Assembly (NCBI GenBank): GCA_001593935.1
Contig: LUCE01000003.1
Coordinates: 1-53,388, forward strand
Source: Candidatus Bathyarchaeota archaeon B26-2
Lineage (GTDB): Archaea > Thermoproteota > Bathyarchaeia > Bathyarchaeales > B26-1
Direction: 5' to 3'
DNA: 53,388 nt
In this document: one piece after another, positions 52,031 through 53,388 of the stretch
Layout: each line of letters starts with the position of its first letter
Position numbering within the stretch: the first letter of the stretch is position 1
The notes under the pieces: model-generated
Databases searched by the model: none
The model's input: the letters and a program-made list of their open reading frames with translations, nothing else
What the model was told of the DNA's origin: nothing
Position numbers and translations under genes: made by a program

Positions 52031-52849
52031 ATGCCGGGTTCCAACGTTGGAGATGTCCGACCCCAACATGAAGGAAGAGTCGTCAGCACACTAATAAAGC
52101 TTAAGGAGACTGTTGAAGGTATTTCCGTCGAAAGCACTACCAATTATATAGAAGGTTTCAACTTGAGATATTGGTCTGGTGATAGCTTATTGAGCAGGGT
52201 TGAGGTTGTGGATGTTACGGTGGACCCGTCTCGTTACGAGGTCTACTTGTATAGATGTCTCTCTCCTATACCTTTCAGAAGGTACAGAAGGCGCCGAGAG
52301 TACCTTAAGGCAGCTATTCCGAAGGGTTTACATAAGAAGGTTCTGTTACTCGAAGGGAGAGCTGTTGGCCAGATCGAATATGCTCCATACGAGGCCTCCG
52401 GCTACCCGATAGTTGGTGAAGATTTGGTAGTCATGAACTGCATATGGGTTCTAAAGAGGGCTAAAGGCCACGGGTTCGGGAAGCTTCTGATAAAAGAGAT
52501 GACTGAAGGCGAAGAGGACGCCTCAAGCTTCGCCACAATAGGTTTAGAGGGCCACTGGAGCCCTTGGCTGAAGAGAGAACACATGGAGCTCCTCGGCTTC
52601 AAACCCATCGACTCCATTACAGTCACTCACAGAACCAAGCATCCTGGTGAAGTTTTCAGGGTCTACCTTATGTGGCTCAAGAAGAAGAGGACCGCGGAAC
52701 CTCCGAGATGGGACGTCCGCAAACTCCTAGAAGGTGTAACCTTCTGTCTCGCCCATCCGCTCTACCATCCTGAAACCCTAAAAGATAGGAATCTCCTCCA
52801 AGAACACGACATAAAGAGGGGAGAAACAAGGCCGAGTAATGCTTATTAA
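52031..52849 (+). CDS. GNAT-family acetyltransferase-like protein, start unclear
   Basis: The conserved part (from about base 52110) contains IEGFNLRYWSGDSLLSRVEV, RCLSPIPFRRYRRRREYL, GRAVGQIEYAPYEASGYPI and the acetyl-CoA loop KRAKGHGFGKLLIKEM. The track ORF from 51920 is wrong because its first part is antisense to tRNA-Pro. The only ATG/GTG/TTG between the tRNA and the conserved region is ATG 52031, directly next to the tRNA 5' end; a non-AUG start near 52110-52125 after aaggag is possible. The acetylated target is unknown. Confidence 0.8.
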   Translation: MPGSNVGDVRPQHEGRVVSTLIKLKETVEGISVESTTNYIEGFNLRYWSGDSLLSRVEVVDVTVDPSRYEVYLYRCLSPIPFRRYRRRREYLKAAIPKGLHKKVLLLEGRAVGQIEYAPYEASGYPIVGEDLVVMNCIWVLKRAKGHGFGKLLIKEMTEGEEDASSFATIGLEGHWSPWLKREHMELLGFKPIDSITVTHRTKHPGEVFRVYLMWLKKKRTAEPPRWDVRKLLEGVTFCLAHPLYHPETLKDRNLLQEHDIKRGETRPSNAY

Positions 52850-52902
52850 TGTGAATCGTCGTAAATAGTTACTTGGCTATAAGGAAGCCGTAGCTTGGCG
52901 GC

Positions 52903-52952
52903 GTCAACTTCGACAGTTAGAGGCGAGTCCCGCCTCCGGATGAGAAGTTGAC
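52903..52952 (+). other. Nested hairpin in the rRNA leader
   Basis: GTCAACTT (52903-52910) pairs with AAGTTGAC (52945-52952), enclosing a second perfect stem GAGGCG/CGCCTC (52920-52936). It belongs to the presumed rRNA leader. Two more stems follow, CCTAAC/GTTAGG (52981-52998) and GGTAGG/CCTACC (about 53004-53050), which probably serve pre-16S processing. Confidence 0.5.
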
Positions 52953-53054
52953 CTCCAGTTACGGATACAAAACATGCGGACCTAACTTAGAGGTTAGGTC
53001 TAAGGTAGGCTCAACTCACCCGCAGTTCCTAAGATGTCTTGCGACCTACCCTCA

Positions 53055-53388
53055 ACTCCGGTTGATCCTGCCGGACCCCACCGCTATCGGGGTAGGACTA
53101 AGCCATGCAAGTCGAGCGTCTCCGAGCCGACGGCGGAGACGCGGCGGACGGCTCCGTAACACGTAGCTAACCTACCTTCGGGACGGGGATAACCCCGGGA
53201 AACTGGGGCTAATCCCCGATAGGCAAGAAGGCCTGGAACGGTCTCTTGCCTAAAGGGCGTTGGAACCGTGCTTCCGACGCCGCCCGAAGATGGGGCTGCG
53301 GCCGATCAGGTTGTTGGTGAGGTAACGGCTCACCAAGCCTATAACCGGTACGGGCCGTGAGAGCGGGAGCCCGGAGATGGGCACTGAG
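53055..53388 (+). rRNA. 16S ribosomal RNA, 5' end, truncated by window
   Basis: The archaeal 16S start tccggttgatcctgccgg is followed by the universal ctaagccatgcaagtc segment, helix GGGACGGGGATAACCCCGGG, then gatcaggttgttggtgaggtaacggctcacc and accggtacgggccgtgagag. About 334 nt of some 1,500 are present. The 5' boundary is placed by similarity and may be off by a few bases. An rRNA operon presumably continues beyond the window. Confidence 0.97.

Noticed and set aside
52058-52064. GGGGTCG on the minus strand as alternative tRNA-Pro 5' acceptor strand
   Set aside because: It would need a 50-nt-plus intron without a good bulge-helix-bulge; the nearer GGG with a 19-nt intron gives perfect pairing and a perfect BHB.
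1-53388. CRISPR arrays, insertion sequences, prophage or conjugation genes
   Set aside because: No regularly spaced repeats, transposase, integrase or phage structural genes were recognised.

Overview
The window is chromosomal DNA from a thermophilic archaeon. It carries archaeal RNA polymerase genes, L30e, NusA, CDC48, a eukaryote-type prolyl-tRNA synthetase, archaeal TATA-box promoters, two CCA-encoding tRNA genes (one with an archaeal bulge-helix-bulge intron) and the 5' third of an archaeal 16S rRNA. The RNAP A subunit is one unsplit 1285-residue gene, which fits lineages of the TACK group such as Thaumarchaeota and Aigarchaeota better than typical Crenarchaeota or Euryarchaeota; the exact phylum cannot be fixed by eye. 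Genes for a di-myo-inositol-phosphate-type solute pathway and a TtuA-like tRNA thiolase point to growth at high temperature.

Layout. 1-4.2 kb: end of an alkyladenine DNA glycosylase, a DUF401 membrane protein, an aldo/keto reductase and prolyl-tRNA synthetase. 4.3-6.9 kb: an inositol operon (inositol-1-phosphate synthase, CTP:inositol-1-P cytidylyltransferase, CDP-alcohol transferase) facing a divergent HTH regulator at 7.1 kb. 7.8-13.4 kb: mixed single genes (oxidoreductase, Lrp-type sensor domain, glycosyltransferase plus radical SAM pair, adenosine-specific kinase, secreted protein, E1-like ThiF protein). 13.4-23.0 kb: an apparent sugar-metabolism island with a threonine-type alkaline-phosphatase-superfamily hydrolase, a sugar isomerase/epimerase, three Gfo/Idh/MocA dehydrogenases, a DUF3604 PHP-type protein and a galactokinase-like GHMP kinase. 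23.2-27.1 kb: small enzymes, membrane proteins and a structured non-coding stretch.

27.3-35.2 kb holds the RNA polymerase operon rpoB-rpoA(fused)-rpl30e-nusA, tightly overlapping and preceded by a structured leader with a mini-ORF. 35.7-41.1 kb holds a neutral-ceramidase-like protein, three uroporphyrinogen-decarboxylase-family paralogues with different zinc-ligand signatures and a frameshifted prenyltransferase/cyclase-like relic. 41.2-50.1 kb has TtuA, a Cys-cluster protein, an SGNH hydrolase, tRNA-Asp, galactonate-dehydratase-like enzyme, a HhH-GPD DNA glycosylase, TrmO and CDC48. 50.1-53.4 kb is a looser region of small genes, gene relics, a tRNA-Pro(UGG) with a 19-nt intron in its acceptor stem, a GNAT protein and the start of the 16S rRNA. 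No CRISPR array, insertion sequence or prophage was seen.

The best leads are the acceptor-stem tRNA-Pro intron with a clean BHB motif, the inositol solute operon with a non-standard CDP-alcohol transferase motif, the structured RNAP leader, the sugar island, and the URO-D paralogue cluster.
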